From Calonectria ilicicola (lineage: Eukaryota > Ascomycota > Sordariomycetes > Hypocreales > Nectriaceae): DNA of 64,000 bases. Below are positions 46,419 to 58,930 of this stretch, piece after piece. A program made the translations under genes and the position numbers. Every line of letters begins with the position of its first letter. Positions within the stretch are counted from its first letter, which is position 1. Location of the stretch: positions 1,302,001 to 1,366,000 of the forward strand of contig CP085832.1 of assembly GCA_020809705.1 (NCBI GenBank), read 5' to 3'. The notes below the pieces were generated by a model, which saw only the letters and a program-made list of their open reading frames with translations, searched no databases and was not told the DNA's origin.

Positions 46419-48410
46419 TCATTTCGCCCACTTCTTCCATGTTTGCTCAACGGAAGGATCCTTCTTGGCATCATCAACCCAGCCCAACTTCTCCCTGTTG
46501 TCGTCTAATAATCTTGCGTATTCGAGTAGAAGTCGCAGCGTGTAGATCTGCATGTCTTCTTTACGGAGCACTTTCTCTGCCCATGCCTTGCCCTCCATGG
46601 CCATCTTCTCGGCAACTGCGTCGTGTCCGTTTTTACCTTTGTAACCAAGGAAATAGTCCATGATTCCAAAGTAGTCGATGAACCGATTATCCATGGGAAC
46701 AAAGTGTTTCCACGGAACAAGTCGGTTGTCATGCCACTCTTTAAAGAGGGTAGCTTTGATAGGAAGCGAGGTCGACCGCAAGAAGCCAAGATAGCGACCG
46801 GAGAATGAGTTCCCGTCAATATCCGGCACGTATTTGAAGCGGAACTGTTCCTTCATCTTGAGTCCATCCACCGGATGAAAGTATTCATCAGTGTAATAGC
46901 AGGTGCCGTCTTCAAAAGTAGGCTCGCACATGAGATCGATAAAGCCGACATCTGCCCATTCATCGACCCACTTGCTGAGCTTTCCTTCGCTCGAGGCGGG
47001 TAGATGATACCTATCCTCAGGCATAGCAAAGTTTTCTGTTCTACCCTCACCAGTTTCGACCAGTCGAAGCTTAGTGCTGTTGTTCATGGCGATGAATCGA
47101 TGACGATGGAAACCGCGCCAATTGTCTTCCAGGTTTCGACCTCCGGTGGCAACTCCTCTCCAAACCACCCTGTCGCTCTTCCTGCTCCATGCACCGCCTC
47201 GATGACCCCCACCAGTGAATCTTTCTTCCTCGCTCCAATATATGGGCGCGGGAAGGAGGATTTCATTGTTGATGCCCAGCTTGGAGCCTCCAAACATGGG
47301 GAATAGGACCTTTGTAGACGAGACGGATAGAGGGTTGATTATGAGTCCCTCTAGACCCTGGAGATCCGGTTGGTGGCACAAATCACGCGAGAGCGAATAG
47401 TTTGCGACGAATCCCTCGTACATGTGATCCTCTGCATTCTTAGATTCAATAGTTGGATAATGGTTGAAATCCAATTGCACTTCGGATGAACGAGCACGAC
47501 TATCAGGGGGGCAGCCGCGACGAACAATGGGCCAATAGGCTTCTGTGGCGGGGTCAGTGAGGGAAGGGCACAATAAAATCTATGAGTACTCACGATCCTT
47601 CTCCCATTTCTTTGGGGGGATTACAGTGTCTAGATCACCAGTGCTGGGTCTAGGGAGCGACTGGAAGGTAGATGTGACCTCGTCTGCGGCGGGGAAGCCA
47701 AATGTGGTGGAGGCCTTTTCCATGTAAGTGTTTATATCCTCCCAAGGCGTCACAAGTCTGGGTTCGTCCATGGCATTCAGAGGAATATCCATGTCAGGCA
47801 AAAGGTCGACAATTGAGTCAATCATATCCTTCCAGATAAGGGTCCAGAACCAATCGCTCGTGGTATTTGTCTCGTGGTTTCGGACGTGAACCTTCATCTC
47901 ATAGGCCCATGACTCTTTGCGAATGACGGCTGGCGCGATGCCCCAGAAAGGCGCAAGATCTTGGTAAATTTGGTCAAAAAAGTCCTCGACGATGACGCCA
48001 TCATGCTTGGAGGCAAAGGCCCACCACTTGTCAAAACCTGGGGGAGGGTGGCGGCCACGGCGTTGGCGGTAGACCTGGGCAGCCTCTTCGATGGTCTTTG
48101 ACTGCTTGGAAAGCAATTCGTTGAACGACTTGTCGGCATCATCGATGAGCTTGTCAATAGGGTGAGGGCCGACACGCTCTGATGCTTTGGGCGGATAGTC
48201 TGGTGTACTGGGTGGGTAGTCTGGATGTCCTTGGACAGGTTCGTTGGCGGGTTTGTTTCCGTCTGGAGGCAGCGGGACGTAACGTGTGGTTGGCTGTCGG
48301 TTACGGGTCAAGGTGTAAATCCCAAAAAGCACAATAACTACGACGATGATGTAGCGGAAGAAGCTTGAGGGTCGGCGCGGCCGAAAGCCGGGAGATCTGA
48401 GCTTGCCCAT
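46419..48410 (-). CDS. GT90 (CAP10-like) glycosyltransferase, 646 aa
   Basis: Exons 47594-48410 and 46419-47542 (647 codons), with a 51-bp intron. 48410 is the first ATG; the open frame before it has none. Type II membrane topology: short basic cytosolic tail, one anchor (FFRYIIVVVIVLFGIYTL, about 18-35) and a Pro-rich stem with repeated PDYPP, pointing to the Golgi. The catalytic half holds the family pattern RVVWRGVATGG, then ADVGFIDLMC and DIDGNSFSGRYLGFLRSTS, ending with LFKEWHDNRLVPWKHFVPMD. CAP10-type enzymes act as beta-xylosyltransferases on capsule or glycan chains in Cryptococcus; the acceptor in this fungus is unknown. Confidence 0.93.
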
Positions 48411-48784
48411 CGTATTGTGTGGTTTGCCGGCGTTGCGTGGAACCGTCAGTATAGATTTCGAGCTCGACACGAAGCGTAGAGTCGGGATTTCGTCGATTCG
48501 CAAGTCGAGAGGGGATCCCAAGTGCGTCTGGCGCCAGCGACAGAGGACATGTAAGGGATTCGACGAGAGGGAGAACGGAGCGAAAAGAGGCGACCGAAGG
48601 GTCGGCGAACAAGGAGATGTCGAGGGATAAGAGCTGTCTCGGACTTCAAACCATGGCGTGAACAGTAGTTGAAGTGTCTCTGGGCCCGTGACTGTCGTGG
48701 CTATATGGCTGCAGCCGGTAGACGCGGCGGGATCGAAGGAATGCTGTGTGGGCGAGCTGCGACTGTGGTGGGGGAGGCGCTAAG

Positions 48785-48802
48785 AAGGAGAAGGAGAAGG
48801 AG
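48785..48802. repeat. three tandem AAGGAG units
   Basis: Short purine tract in the 5' region of the GT90 gene; on the coding strand it is CT-rich, as in many fungal leaders. Confidence 0.85.
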
Positions 48803-51800
48803 ACGACAGATGAAGGAGTGAATAGACAGAATGCCTGGGAATGTTATGCACGGGGAAATGGAAGATGGAGATGACAACCAAGGTTCAAGCCAAGTGCGAG
48901 GCTGCTACTGAAAAGGAAAAGGATGTTCGATCAATCAAAGTTGGAAGAATCATCCCGACCCGAAGTGGTTGCGCGGATGCAGGTGCGTGGCATCCTGCTT
49001 GCCGCCGTCAGTCACCATTTCTGGTTCGCTCCAAGTCCACTAAAAACTTAGCCCACAGTAGCTCTCCATCAAGCATCGTTCAGGGGAGGTAGGACGGGAC
49101 GGGGGAGGGGCCCCTTGTTTAGTGGACCGGTACTGAGTGGGTTGCAGCGTCGGCAGGGAGGCTCAGCACTGCAAGTTGCCATCAACCGCGGAGCAGCAGG
49201 GGTCTCTTTTTTTGCGAGGCTAACCGCACTGTGTCGTCGCGAATAGAGCCGCCCAGTTTCTTCAAAACAGGTATGCCGCCAACCGAGCAGGCCGGACGCC
49301 ATCTGTAAATAGAATTGTCCTTTTGTTGTCCTTTCGCTGTCCCCATTTCTCTGCCGTTATGGATGTCGCTGGTCGTTCAAACGGATTCGTGCGCAGCGGC
49401 CAAGGCAGACAAGAGCAACACAACTGACTGCATGTCTTGAATACTGACACATCACCAAGGGTGAGAGTGTAACTCATTGCCTCATTATTCTTGGTCCATC
49501 CGGCTCTGTCTTCTGCCTCATTTTAAGATGAAGATCCCCTAGCTGCCTTGAGTGCCTCTGTGCTGCAGCAAGAGCTCCGGAATGGAAAAGTCTGTCCCTA
49601 GCGAGCGTGGCTAATTAGCCTCCAGCGGAAGGTGACTATGCCGGCATACGCACAGTGCGGCCCATCCATCTTGGTTCGATATCTGGATTCCAATTCATGA
49701 TCATGGACAAGGACGCGTGTCAGATGGGCCCCTAGCCTGCAACATCCAACATTCACTGCCGCCCATTATACAGCTCCCCACAACAATTCTAAACACTGGC
49801 AGCAATCCTCCATCGTTTTCTTACCGTTGGCTCGCCCCTGTTTCTATGCGGCATCCCCCCTCATCTTGGTGGCGGTTGGCGTTCTAAAACACGGGGTCCA
49901 CATCCAATCGCAACTTGAGTATACGCTAGAATAAGAGCCGAGCAGTCAACTTGCACCAAGGACTGAGCTATAGCAGATGGTGGTGGATGCCCTGCACCCA
50001 TGTGGCGGCTATCGCAACCTCGACGGTGACAACGCCTTTGACGAATGCTGATGACGAGGATCCACGTGGACTTTAAAATCAACCGAGGCGATGAACAACC
50101 AAAAGGGGGCACAACGGCTGTGGCGTGACAGATACACTTCAACCTATTCATCATTGTCCCAGTTTTCATGTGACGCCAATTGATTTCTTCTGGATCTGGT
50201 GGTGGAGAAGGCTCCATCTTGGGAATCCAACATGAGGCTAATGGGAGCCAGGTTCTTCCTAGCCCCTGAGCGGTGTGGCGGAACACCTATGGCGTGGCGT
50301 CGCGACCTGACTGGGTGTGGACGGCATGGAGTTGGCCAGTGTGAAATTTGTCCGTCTACCAATGGCCTGTTGTTGCCGCTGTTTGCGAAAACCACAGCCG
50401 ATCGTGATTATTCGAGTTTTTGGAGTTAATTTGCAAGAGATATCCACAGAGGCCATGTTTCAGAGTATGATCGACATGAGTCGGATGTTAACTTTGCCCG
50501 GGTGGGGGCATCCAACCAAGCAGATACCCCAGACGCCCCAATGGTGACATCTTTTCGATTGAAGCCAGCCATTCTATATCGGAGATTTGACGTCCATAGT
50601 CTTGACATCCATCCACAATAACACTTGCGTATATGCCAGCTATTGTAGCTGCATTGCATTAACGTTGAGCCCTCATTATTTGAACAGGCAGTGCTGAAAG
50701 CTGCGACACGTCGGAAGTATCAGAATATAGTGGCAGGGGTGGTGAAGGAAGCATCTTGAAACAAAGCTTGGCCTTCGTTGTCGGATCCATTATGACGGCT
50801 CCTGTGGATGGGGAATACCATAGCGTATCGCCAATACCAGGACCTTGCTAGGACCTACTTTATTCCGTATGGAGAAGCCTGCAAGCCTGGCACATGTGTT
50901 GGGGGAGGATGCTCTATCTGGTAAGCGGATGCACGAGGCCTCAAATGAGACGGCTTCCATATATAATTGACTACTGCTGGCATGGACTATTAGGGCTGAC
51001 GTGGGTGGACTGGAGCTTGGCATCAGGAATCGGGTAGATCCGACAAACCCATTTTTGCAATAGGATCATGACTACCACTTAGATGCTGTATCCGATCGTA
51101 TTGAATCACTATCTTGGTGATTAGAAGGGCGTGAGCAGTGGTTAAGCATTGTTCGTTGTAATCAGAACACTTGATGCAAAGCTAGTGGGATTTGGGAGGG
51201 TGACTTGATCTACCACATTTTACCGGTGAGATAGACGGACGTCCTTGATTCATGTTGGTGGTTCGACTAAGAACGAACGCTGACAAAGCGTCCCGGGTAC
51301 GAGGGCAGCGTGGCTTTGCTCTAAGAAATTCGAATCGCCTCTCAGTCATTTCAAATCCTATGTAATCCTAGAGGCTGATTACATGCCCGCTGACTATCGG
51401 CAATACTTAAAATGGATTCAAGCATTAGGCGTGAATCAGCCTTGTCTAAATTCAGCAGTGGCTTGCAGCTAAAGATATCTACGTCGAGATCGCCATTGGG
51501 GGTTGCAAAGCCCACCTTTGGACGTTTATTCATGTTCATGGGTCCTAGAGGTCTCCTGGTCCACTCATGTGTAATGGTATTGCTGGCATTGTGGGGTTGG
51601 CGGAGAAGTGGTTCTGGGGTCCGTAAAAAACGGCCGCCGGCGGCCAGCCTGAGAGCCAGCGCTCAAGCCCTCACACGTGGGGGTGGGAGACTCGATAGTA
51701 AAATCACACAAAAAGACAAAGACGATCATGCTTCAAAATCAGGCAAAAAACCTGGCTGATGAATGCGCGGGATGGAACGGGTGGGCGGGATGGGCGGTAA

Positions 51801-52857
51801 GGAGGAATTGGCTGAGTAGTGCGGGCGTTTTTATGCAGGTGTTGGTGAATCGAGAATTTGCAACTGATATGGAAAATTTCGGATAGATGACGGAGCTCCG
51901 AGTAGTCTCGGTCATATTGCCACTGAATAAGAGAGCGTTGACAAGAACGGGGCGAATCTCGAGACAGGAGAGCGTCATCGGTATATGCGGTCCATTTGTA
52001 TCTCCCTGTGTTGCCCCGGGTGCTGGCTTCAACAGCCCCGTGACCGCCTTGTGGACGGGCGTCAAGCATATCTTGAACCTCGTCAAAACCAAGCCATTAC
52101 CTAACTTTGACCTAACGCGTCGGCGCTCGCGGGGTGGCTAGTCACGGACCCAGGCGGCATTCAACGCTGACATCCCACGTGTGGGTGGCCGGCGGGCGCG
52201 GAGGGTCGGTCACTGTCGTGAACCAGCAGACGACAAACGGTGAGGGAGAGTAGGGCATCGCAGAGCCGTCAGGCCAGTATATGGTTGAGATGGCAAAGGC
52301 AACTGCGCATGGCGAAAAAGATAGGCTATATAGCTTGCGGATTGAGGCCGACTAGGGGATATGGGGAAGGTTTCAAAGAACCAGATCCACGGAACCAGCT
52401 TCTAGAAACAGGTGCTTTCTCACCCAGGGATGTAGGGCGTCTGCACGAACCCATGAACTGGAGTTGACCAACAAGAGGGCAGAACCAGCGTTGGGGACGG
52501 CACGGCTAGGCCTGAAGCAGTCTGGCGAGGTCGGATGACCGATGACGGACAGCGGAAAGACGAGCATGTGGCCCACACCGCTTGCCTCTTCTGACCTGCT
52601 TCTTAACGATAATATCAGCAGAACCGGAACAGCCTCCGGGCTCAGGCATTTTCATCGAGTAAGAGCCTCCATGAGCAACCAGGTGCCGGGAGCAGCCAGC
52701 AACGCGGATGGGCCAATTGCAGCGTCAGACCCGGGCCGGGGCCACTGAAACAGGCGTCAGTGGCCCTCCGTAGTGGAGATCGGCGCCATTTTGCTCTCGG
52801 CGCAGGTACGGCATCTCCATTGCCAAAACCGTATATACGCGCAACTTCGCTTTCACC

Positions 52858-52901
52858 TGCACTTAGGGGAAAGACGCGGCAAGGCCACTTGCACTTAGGG
52901 G
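52858..52901. repeat. 12-bp direct repeat TGCACTTAGGGG
   Basis: Identical copies at 52858-52869 and 52890-52901, 32 bp apart start to start, about 420-470 bp before the arginase ATG. Each ends in AGGGG, the core of the yeast stress response element. Confidence 0.7.
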
Positions 52902-53119
52902 TATAGTTTATTGTTTGAGTGCATGTACGAAGTCATCTTATCCCGTCACTTTGCCGGCGGCGGCCGATTGCAGCCATTCTCGCCGCAAGATAAAAGGGAG
53001 CCATTGTCAGATAGATTGTCCCAACTTTCTTCTTGTTTTTTCTTTACTCTCCATCCTTCTCCCAGCGGTTTTCCGTCTATATATTCTCACATCCTCACAT
53101 TCTCTCTACATCTGCATCT

Positions 53120-53152
53120 CACACATACATACACACGCACACATACACACCC
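53120..53152. repeat. CA-rich tract in arginase leader region
   Basis: CACACATACATACACACGCACACATACACACCC, interrupted CA repeats about 175-205 bp before the ATG, within a CT/CA-rich leader. Confidence 0.7.
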
Positions 53153-53324
53153 TCTTGTTGCGCTGCAGTCCCTCACCCATTCAAAGATACCCTACCCTGC
53201 CCTGCATCTGCACTCCCCTCAAAAGCTACATTCCTGGAGATCGAAGCTAGCTTAGCTACGTCATTACGATCCCCCCCACATAACCTCCTACGCCAATTTT
53301 TCACGTGAAGATTCATCACTCAAA

Positions 53325-54429
53325 ATGAATACTGGTATTGTCCACAGCCGCTTTCTCTCCAAGCCTGAGGAGGTTGGTGTTGTCGCTGTCGGCTTCTCTG
53401 GTGGCCAGGTAGGTCTCATCTATTTGTTTTACCTCTCACATTACTGGTGTGCCTGATTGCTTACTTGTGCTGTATCTAGCGCAAGGATGGTGTCGACGCT
53501 GGTCCATCTTTCCTAATTGAGGCTGGTCTCTTGACCCAGGTCCGCGAGGAACTTGGCTACAAGCTCTATGGCGACAAGACTGTCCAGACCTTCCAGGACC
53601 TCGTTCCTGCTTCAGACCCTGACTACCGCGGCATGAAGGGTGCCCTCCATGCATCGGCCGTTACCCGCAAGATTGCCTCAGACACCTACTCGCACTCCAA
53701 GGAGGGTCGCATGACCCTCACTCTTGGTGGCGACCACAGCATTGCTATTGGTACCATTGCTGGCACTGCCAAGGCTACCCGTGAGCGTCTTAACCGTGAG
53801 ATTGCCGTCATCTGGGTTGACGCCCACTCTGATATCAACACTCCCGAGAGCAGCGACAGTGGAAACATCCACGGCATGCCCGTTGCGTTCTTGACCGGTC
53901 TGGCCAAGGACGACAATGAGGAGTACTTTGGCTGGATCAAGGATGACATGCGCATCAGCGTCAAGAAGATTGTTTACATTGGTCTACGATCAGTTGACAG
54001 TGGCGAGAAGAAGATCCTGAGGGAGCATGGCATCAAGGCCTTTAGCATGTTTGACGTTGATCGGTAAGTTTTGACATTCAGAAATCATCAATGCGCCGGA
54101 TCGAGATGCTAACACCCGCTGCTAGTCACGGCATCGGCCGTGTGGTCGAGATGGCCCTTGCACACATCGGAAACGACACTCCCATCCACCTCTCATTTGA
54201 TGTTGATGCTCTCGACCCCATGTGGGCTCCCAGCACTGGCACTCCCGTCCGTGGTGGTTTGACTCTCCGAGAGGGTGACTACATCTGCGAGAGTGTGCAC
54301 GAGACCGGCAACCTCATCGCCGTGGATCTCGTCGAGGTAAACCCCGCGTTAGCCAGCGAGCTAGCCGCGGAGACGGTCCGGGCTGGTGCTTCACTGGTTC
54401 GCTGCGCCCTCGGTGAGACTCTGCTATAG
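53325..54429 (+). CDS. arginase, 323 aa
   Basis: Exons 53325-53408, 53480-54063 and 54126-54429 (324 codons). Manganese-binding motifs of the ureohydrolase family are all present: LGGDHSIAIG, WVDAHSDINTP and SFDVDALDPMWAP, with the substrate loop SGNIHGMP. It hydrolyses arginine to ornithine and urea in the cytosol, the first step of arginine catabolism (yeast CAR1, Aspergillus agaA). Length is normal. Codon use is biased toward C-ending codons, consistent with good expression. The long upstream region with GATA and AGGGG motifs would suit nitrogen and stress control, but this is inference. Confidence 0.98.
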
Positions 54430-56350
54430 ACCGATAATGTTTTTTTTTTGTGTAAGCTCGTGTTGATGACTGGGATGGCTTGGATGAGGACCTGTGATGT
54501 CATAATATTCCCCCTTGAGTTGAATGAATGATTGGCCCGGCGCATTATAGGATTAACGAGATCACTCTCGAACAAAATAAAACGACGCATCTTCTTTCCT
54601 CGGGAACTGATCTTGATTGGACGTGCCTAATCGTACATTGTGATGTTTCATAATTTTCATGTTGAGCGGGTAAGCCGCACCGTACATCGTATCTTTGTCA
54701 TGTGAAGTTGACAAGTGGCGGTGTGCCTAAATGACGACAACTTGAAGGCCTCACGGAGAAAATTATTGAGGCCTTTTCGGTGTAACTCTAGTCTACACTT
54801 TGCCATGGCCATATCGCCTCACTTTTGTGTGAATCCCTTGAGGGTTGCAGTCGCTTTCAAGGTGTAGCCTGGTTCTAGCGAACAACAAAGCACTCGCCTA
54901 TGTGCGCTGAGGGGCAGGCTAGCACCGATCAGCGAACCTCATGATAGTGCGATGGGATTAAACGAGTTTGTAAAAAAGGGGAATGAGGCTGGAGACAAGG
55001 AAGGGGACTCGACAAAATTTTTAATTGCTTTGCTTCATGTATTTTCAGGGAGGTTTCGTGGGGTACGAGATTCAACGTCTAGCAACTGGCCCCTAAGGGG
55101 GTCTTCCAGTGACCGTGTAGGTGGCTCCCCAGCCACCAGTTTTGCGGTGCGGAAAGCTCGGTTGCCCCACTATCCCGGGCCCGAGTCCGCACCCAACCAC
55201 CTGAATATGGCCGAATGACAGGTGCAGCTTGCGGTCAAGAAAGGACCAGACCAGGGAGTGGACGAAATTTGGCATGAGGCGGACAGGCTTCTCGAATTTC
55301 GATCCCGGACGCGTGCCCCTAATTAAACCGGTTTCCAAACCTTTAAACATCCGCATATGCCTCGCCCTCGACGCCATCTTGCAGAAACGTCCCGCTCCCA
55401 GCTGTGCTCACGTCGACGACGACACCGATTCGCCCCGCGAACGCTTCCCCCACCAACTTCGCTGAGCAGCAAGCTCCTGGTAAACAGCCACGACAGCAGC
55501 AGCAGCCGTGCCGCTCCACCTGCGGACCAAGATCTGAGCGTCATTCCGGCGTACGCGTAAGGGCATCACCGCCCAATCGACCCTCGACCTTCGAACACTC
55601 GGCGCCGCAATTGACTCAGTTGCCGCTACCTCCCCCCTGCGTCGACCGAGACAACAACAACAAGGCGGTCACGATTGTGCATTTCCTTGCCTTGCCATAT
55701 CTCCGTGGTAGACGCACTTCTGCCAGGCACCGGGGAATCACTGGTTGACACGCTGGGTCAGTGGAGAGCTCTGCCGTGATCCTATTCGGGCTCCACGCAG
55801 CTGGAGGTCTATTTTTCAGGCTTGGGCGTTTACTAGCGCATCACGACAGCAGGAGAGACGTGGCAGCGCCGCAGTATTGATTGGGCATTGAGCTGAGGGG
55901 GATCGCCCGCAGCAATTATTGGGCGTTAAAAAGTTACCGGTCCGCAACAATAAAGCCCCTTGCGTGCACGCGTTGTCTGGGATTTCGTGCGTTATTGTAT
56001 TCGAGCTATCCCATTGATCCCCCATACAATTTTCCAACTACTGGAATTCAATTAATCGAGTCGACGTCATACCGCTCGCCTGCAACCTGCGCAAACGATA
56101 AGGGCGCTGTTTGGAACAAGTGCTGAAGGGACATAATAAAAATTCGGCTCCCTTCATTGGGTGTTTCTCCATCGACCAAGATAAGATCAAAAGTGGGCAA
56201 TACGACCCTGAAGTCTGAGTTTTAAATTCTGAGACCCCCCATTACACCCTCAATTTGCGCAAGGTCTTCGGATCTGACGCCTCCCGAAAAACACACAATT
56301 TTCCACCACCAGCCACACGCAACACAGGACACCATCACACAGCCTTCATC
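54430..56350. other. gene-free stretch after arginase
   Basis: 3' UTR of arginase and promoter of the tetraspan gene. Several unrelated short frames; a small inverted repeat lies at 54745-54775. Confidence 0.45.
54745..54775. repeat. 9-bp inverted repeat AAGGCCTCA / TGAGGCCTT
   Basis: Perfect 9-bp arms at 54745-54753 and 54767-54775 with a 13-base loop, 316 bp past the arginase stop. It could form a hairpin; no function shown. Confidence 0.6.
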
Positions 56351-57081
56351 ATGGTCGCGAAATCAGCATTAACCGGATTCACAGGATCTGGATACACCTC
56401 TGAATTCACGAGATCCACCATGACCTACGACCGACGCGCCATGAGCCATGTTCGTACCTACAACTGGCCGCCTCTACAGCTCAATCTATGGATCTTCATC
56501 ATGCTGCTCACCTCGTGCACGCTCATCGGTGTTTTCGCGACCTTTGTTCAGATTCAGGACCAGCTTCTTCTGCCCATCCCTTGGTATGCTACGGCCCACC
56601 GATTCTTCGCGTTGGCGATCAAGAACTGACCTTATTTTATCTAGGTACTTTCCCTACCTCATCACCGTCGGATGTCTCGGTATCGTCTTCATTGTGTTGA
56701 TTTTCTGGCTCATTGCGGAACGGCGACTTTTACCCGCGATTGTAATGATTGGCGCGTTTATGATGTTTGTTCTATGGCTTGTTGGGTTGGTGATGATTGC
56801 GATCCAGCTCTTTGGCCAGGAAGATTCCATCCAAAGTGTGTGCAGCATTCAAGTATTTGGCAAGAACCCCAAGGGCCAGACTCAAGAAGTAATGGCTTGG
56901 CTGCAACAGCGAAATATCTGTAAGTTTCCGCACTGCCCTTTTGCATACCTCGGGGATCGACCGCTAACGGACATGTGTCGCAGGTCAATCCTGGCAGCTC
57001 GCCTTTTCCATGTCGCTGACTGGCGTCGTCTTCTTAATCTGGGTCATGATCATGTCATACCAGGTGTTTGCCAACTCGTAA
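56351..57081 (+). CDS. tetraspan membrane protein (MARVEL-like layout), 201 aa
   Basis: Exons 56351-56583, 56645-56919 and 56984-57081 (202 codons). A hydrophilic N-terminus of about 45 residues is followed by four hydrophobic segments: LWIFIMLLTSCTLIGVFATF, YLITVGCLGIVFIVLIFWLI, IVMIGAFMMFVLWLVGLVMI and AFSMSLTGVVFLIWVMIM. The loop before the last segment (about 135-170) has two cysteines and is the largest. The layout matches fungal MARVEL-like membrane proteins, often found in plasma membrane or secretory vesicles, but no signature motif is decisive. Function unknown. Confidence 0.85.
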
Positions 57082-58564
57082 ACACAAAGCATCAAACACG
57101 ACCATCCGACAAACACCAACACATTACCTTCTATTATTATTTTCCTCTTATTTTTATCCACTTGCCAACTTTCGCGCTTTCGACGCGGAAACAGATTGAA
57201 CGAAGATTGAAGAACGATATTTTAACTGAATTATGAGAAATGTGCATTTCCGCCAGCCAGGAAAACGGAGTCGAATGAATTTAGGTTGTACAAACTTGGG
57301 AACAACACCATACCAGCATCGGCATTGGATCGGCATTAGCATGGCAAGGAGTTTTTTTTATTTTAATTTTGCGATTTCAAGAAGCGGGGAGGGGAATGAT
57401 ATGGGAACTGGAACCCGGCAGAATAGATCTCGGACCAGGGAAATTTGGGATCACAACCTAGACGTAACTATTTGAAATGAACTTAATGTATAGCACCTTC
57501 AAGGTGCGTGTTTTCGTGTGCTTCGATGCACAAGACCTCGTCAACATACTTTGATCATTTTTTATCTCGGGTGCTTCGTGGCGCTTCGTGGCGGTTACCC
57601 CGCCTCAGGCAGTTGGCTCCCTCCCGCATGGCCAATGTCTTGTCGACAGTGGTCCAGAATCATGAATCCCACAATTCGGTGCTCCCGCAGCGCCAGTGGT
57701 AGTGCTAGCCTCACACACTGGAAACTTAGATCAGTTATGGCGCCATTACGAATAACTACCAGCTTGCTTTTTTCAGCCTGGTGCCTGACACAACCCATCC
57801 CTTCTCCCGCCCTGCCTTGGTCGAGACATCAACTTCAGCTGGTTAGGGGCAGGCAAGCATACGTAACTCGTGGGGTGAGGTACAGTGCACCGTGGGGAAA
57901 GTCCCCTCGCTCCCGTCCAAGTTTCGAGATGGCAGGGGAGAGCCGCCTCCAGGGACGTTGGTTGCGAGATGATTCTATACCCAATCCAACGTGCCACTGC
58001 CCTCATGGATTGCATCAGGGCTGGATTTAAGCTTCAACTCTAGAGTATTCGAGCAAAATGGCCGTCCCCTGACAAATTGCCCTTTTTAATCGCTCTGCTC
58101 GCGCCAAACCCACCTTTGTAGCGGGTTTTCAAAGCTTGACCCAACCTGACACGCACCCGGTGACTTGTTAGCAGGCTTCTACTGGCTCTGGCTGACGATA
58201 AGCAATTATGGGCGTAGGCCGGAGGTGGGCCGGACGGCCTCAAGACAGGGTCTAGAGTGACGTAGCGGGGCATGGTCTAAAGGGCCCCCAGCTAAACTGG
58301 CGCCTCCGTACTCGAGATGGGAGGAGGGGTCCAATCCTGGAACGCAAGGAAGAGGGTTATTCGTGCATTCCACTGCCCGTTTTACCCATCGGCGGTTAGT
58401 TTGAGCAGTAATGCAGGTTTGAACTGATGAGCAGGAGGAAGCTATAAGTAGGTCTTGGGTTCCAGCCCTCTCCAGTCCCTGTTTTCATTCCATCCCAAAC
58501 CATCCTCATCGATTCTACACTCTATCCCATACATCTCAACCACACCAACCACTTAGTCATCACC
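57082..58564. other. gene-free stretch upstream of the 77-aa gene
   Basis: No credible frame. A tandem pair of GCTTCGTGGC lies at 57573-57592, and a promoter with TATA box and CT-rich leader sits at the right end. Confidence 0.45.
58443..58450 (+). promoter_or_regulatory. TATA box of the 77-aa gene
   Basis: TATAAGTA lies about 115-122 bp before the ATG at 58565. A pyrimidine-rich leader follows (CCCTCTCCAGTCCCTG), the usual look of strongly expressed fungal genes. Confidence 0.55.
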
Positions 58565-58930
58565 ATGGACTTTCTTAAGAAGGCTGCCCAAGCTGCCTCA
58601 GGTAGCTCCCACAAGCCTCAGGCTCAGCAGCAGCCCCAGGGCGAGAAGCAAGACTACGTTGACAAGGGTGAGCCCGAAACTGAGACACCTTATCTCGCGA
58701 GATATTCGACTAACATGTTCCGCCCTCAGCTTTTGCCATGGCCGCCAAGAAGTCTGGCCACAACATCGACCCCAGGACGGCTGAGAAGCTCACTGATGCC
58801 GGCCGAGGCTTCTTCGAGAAGATGACTGGGTAAGCGCGTGCTCCATGTGTCATTTTAAACCGAGTCAGCGCAGTTTGCTAATAAGTTGTCCCTTTATAGC
58901 AAGAAGGTCGATCCCAAGATTTCCAACTAA
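58565..58930 (+). CDS. small hydrophilic conserved fungal protein, 77 aa
   Basis: Three exons, 58565-58667, 58730-58829 and 58900-58930 (78 codons), with introns of 62 and 70 bp. The protein starts MDFLKKAAQAASGSS, has a Gln/Pro-rich stretch, then AAKKSGHNIDPRTAEKLTDA and ends KKVDPKISN. Short lysine-rich proteins of this form are widespread in ascomycetes and basidiomycetes and tend to be stress- or development-induced; no biochemical role is known to me. No leader or membrane segment. The promoter looks strong, so the transcript may be abundant. Confidence 0.85.

Larger units (their letters stand above)
48411..53324. other. 4.9-kb gene-free stretch upstream of arginase
   Basis: Between divergent GT90 and arginase starts. 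No open frame with recognisable product or credible exon chain. The GT90 side has a GA-rich tract; the arginase side has CA/CT-rich tracts, a 12-bp direct repeat and AGATAA at 52988-52993, a possible GATA-factor site. Confidence 0.45.

Noticed and set aside
48411..48521. 37-residue N-terminal extension of the GT90 protein
   Set aside because: The frame opens with TTG; the first ATG, at 48410, gives a normal type II membrane start.
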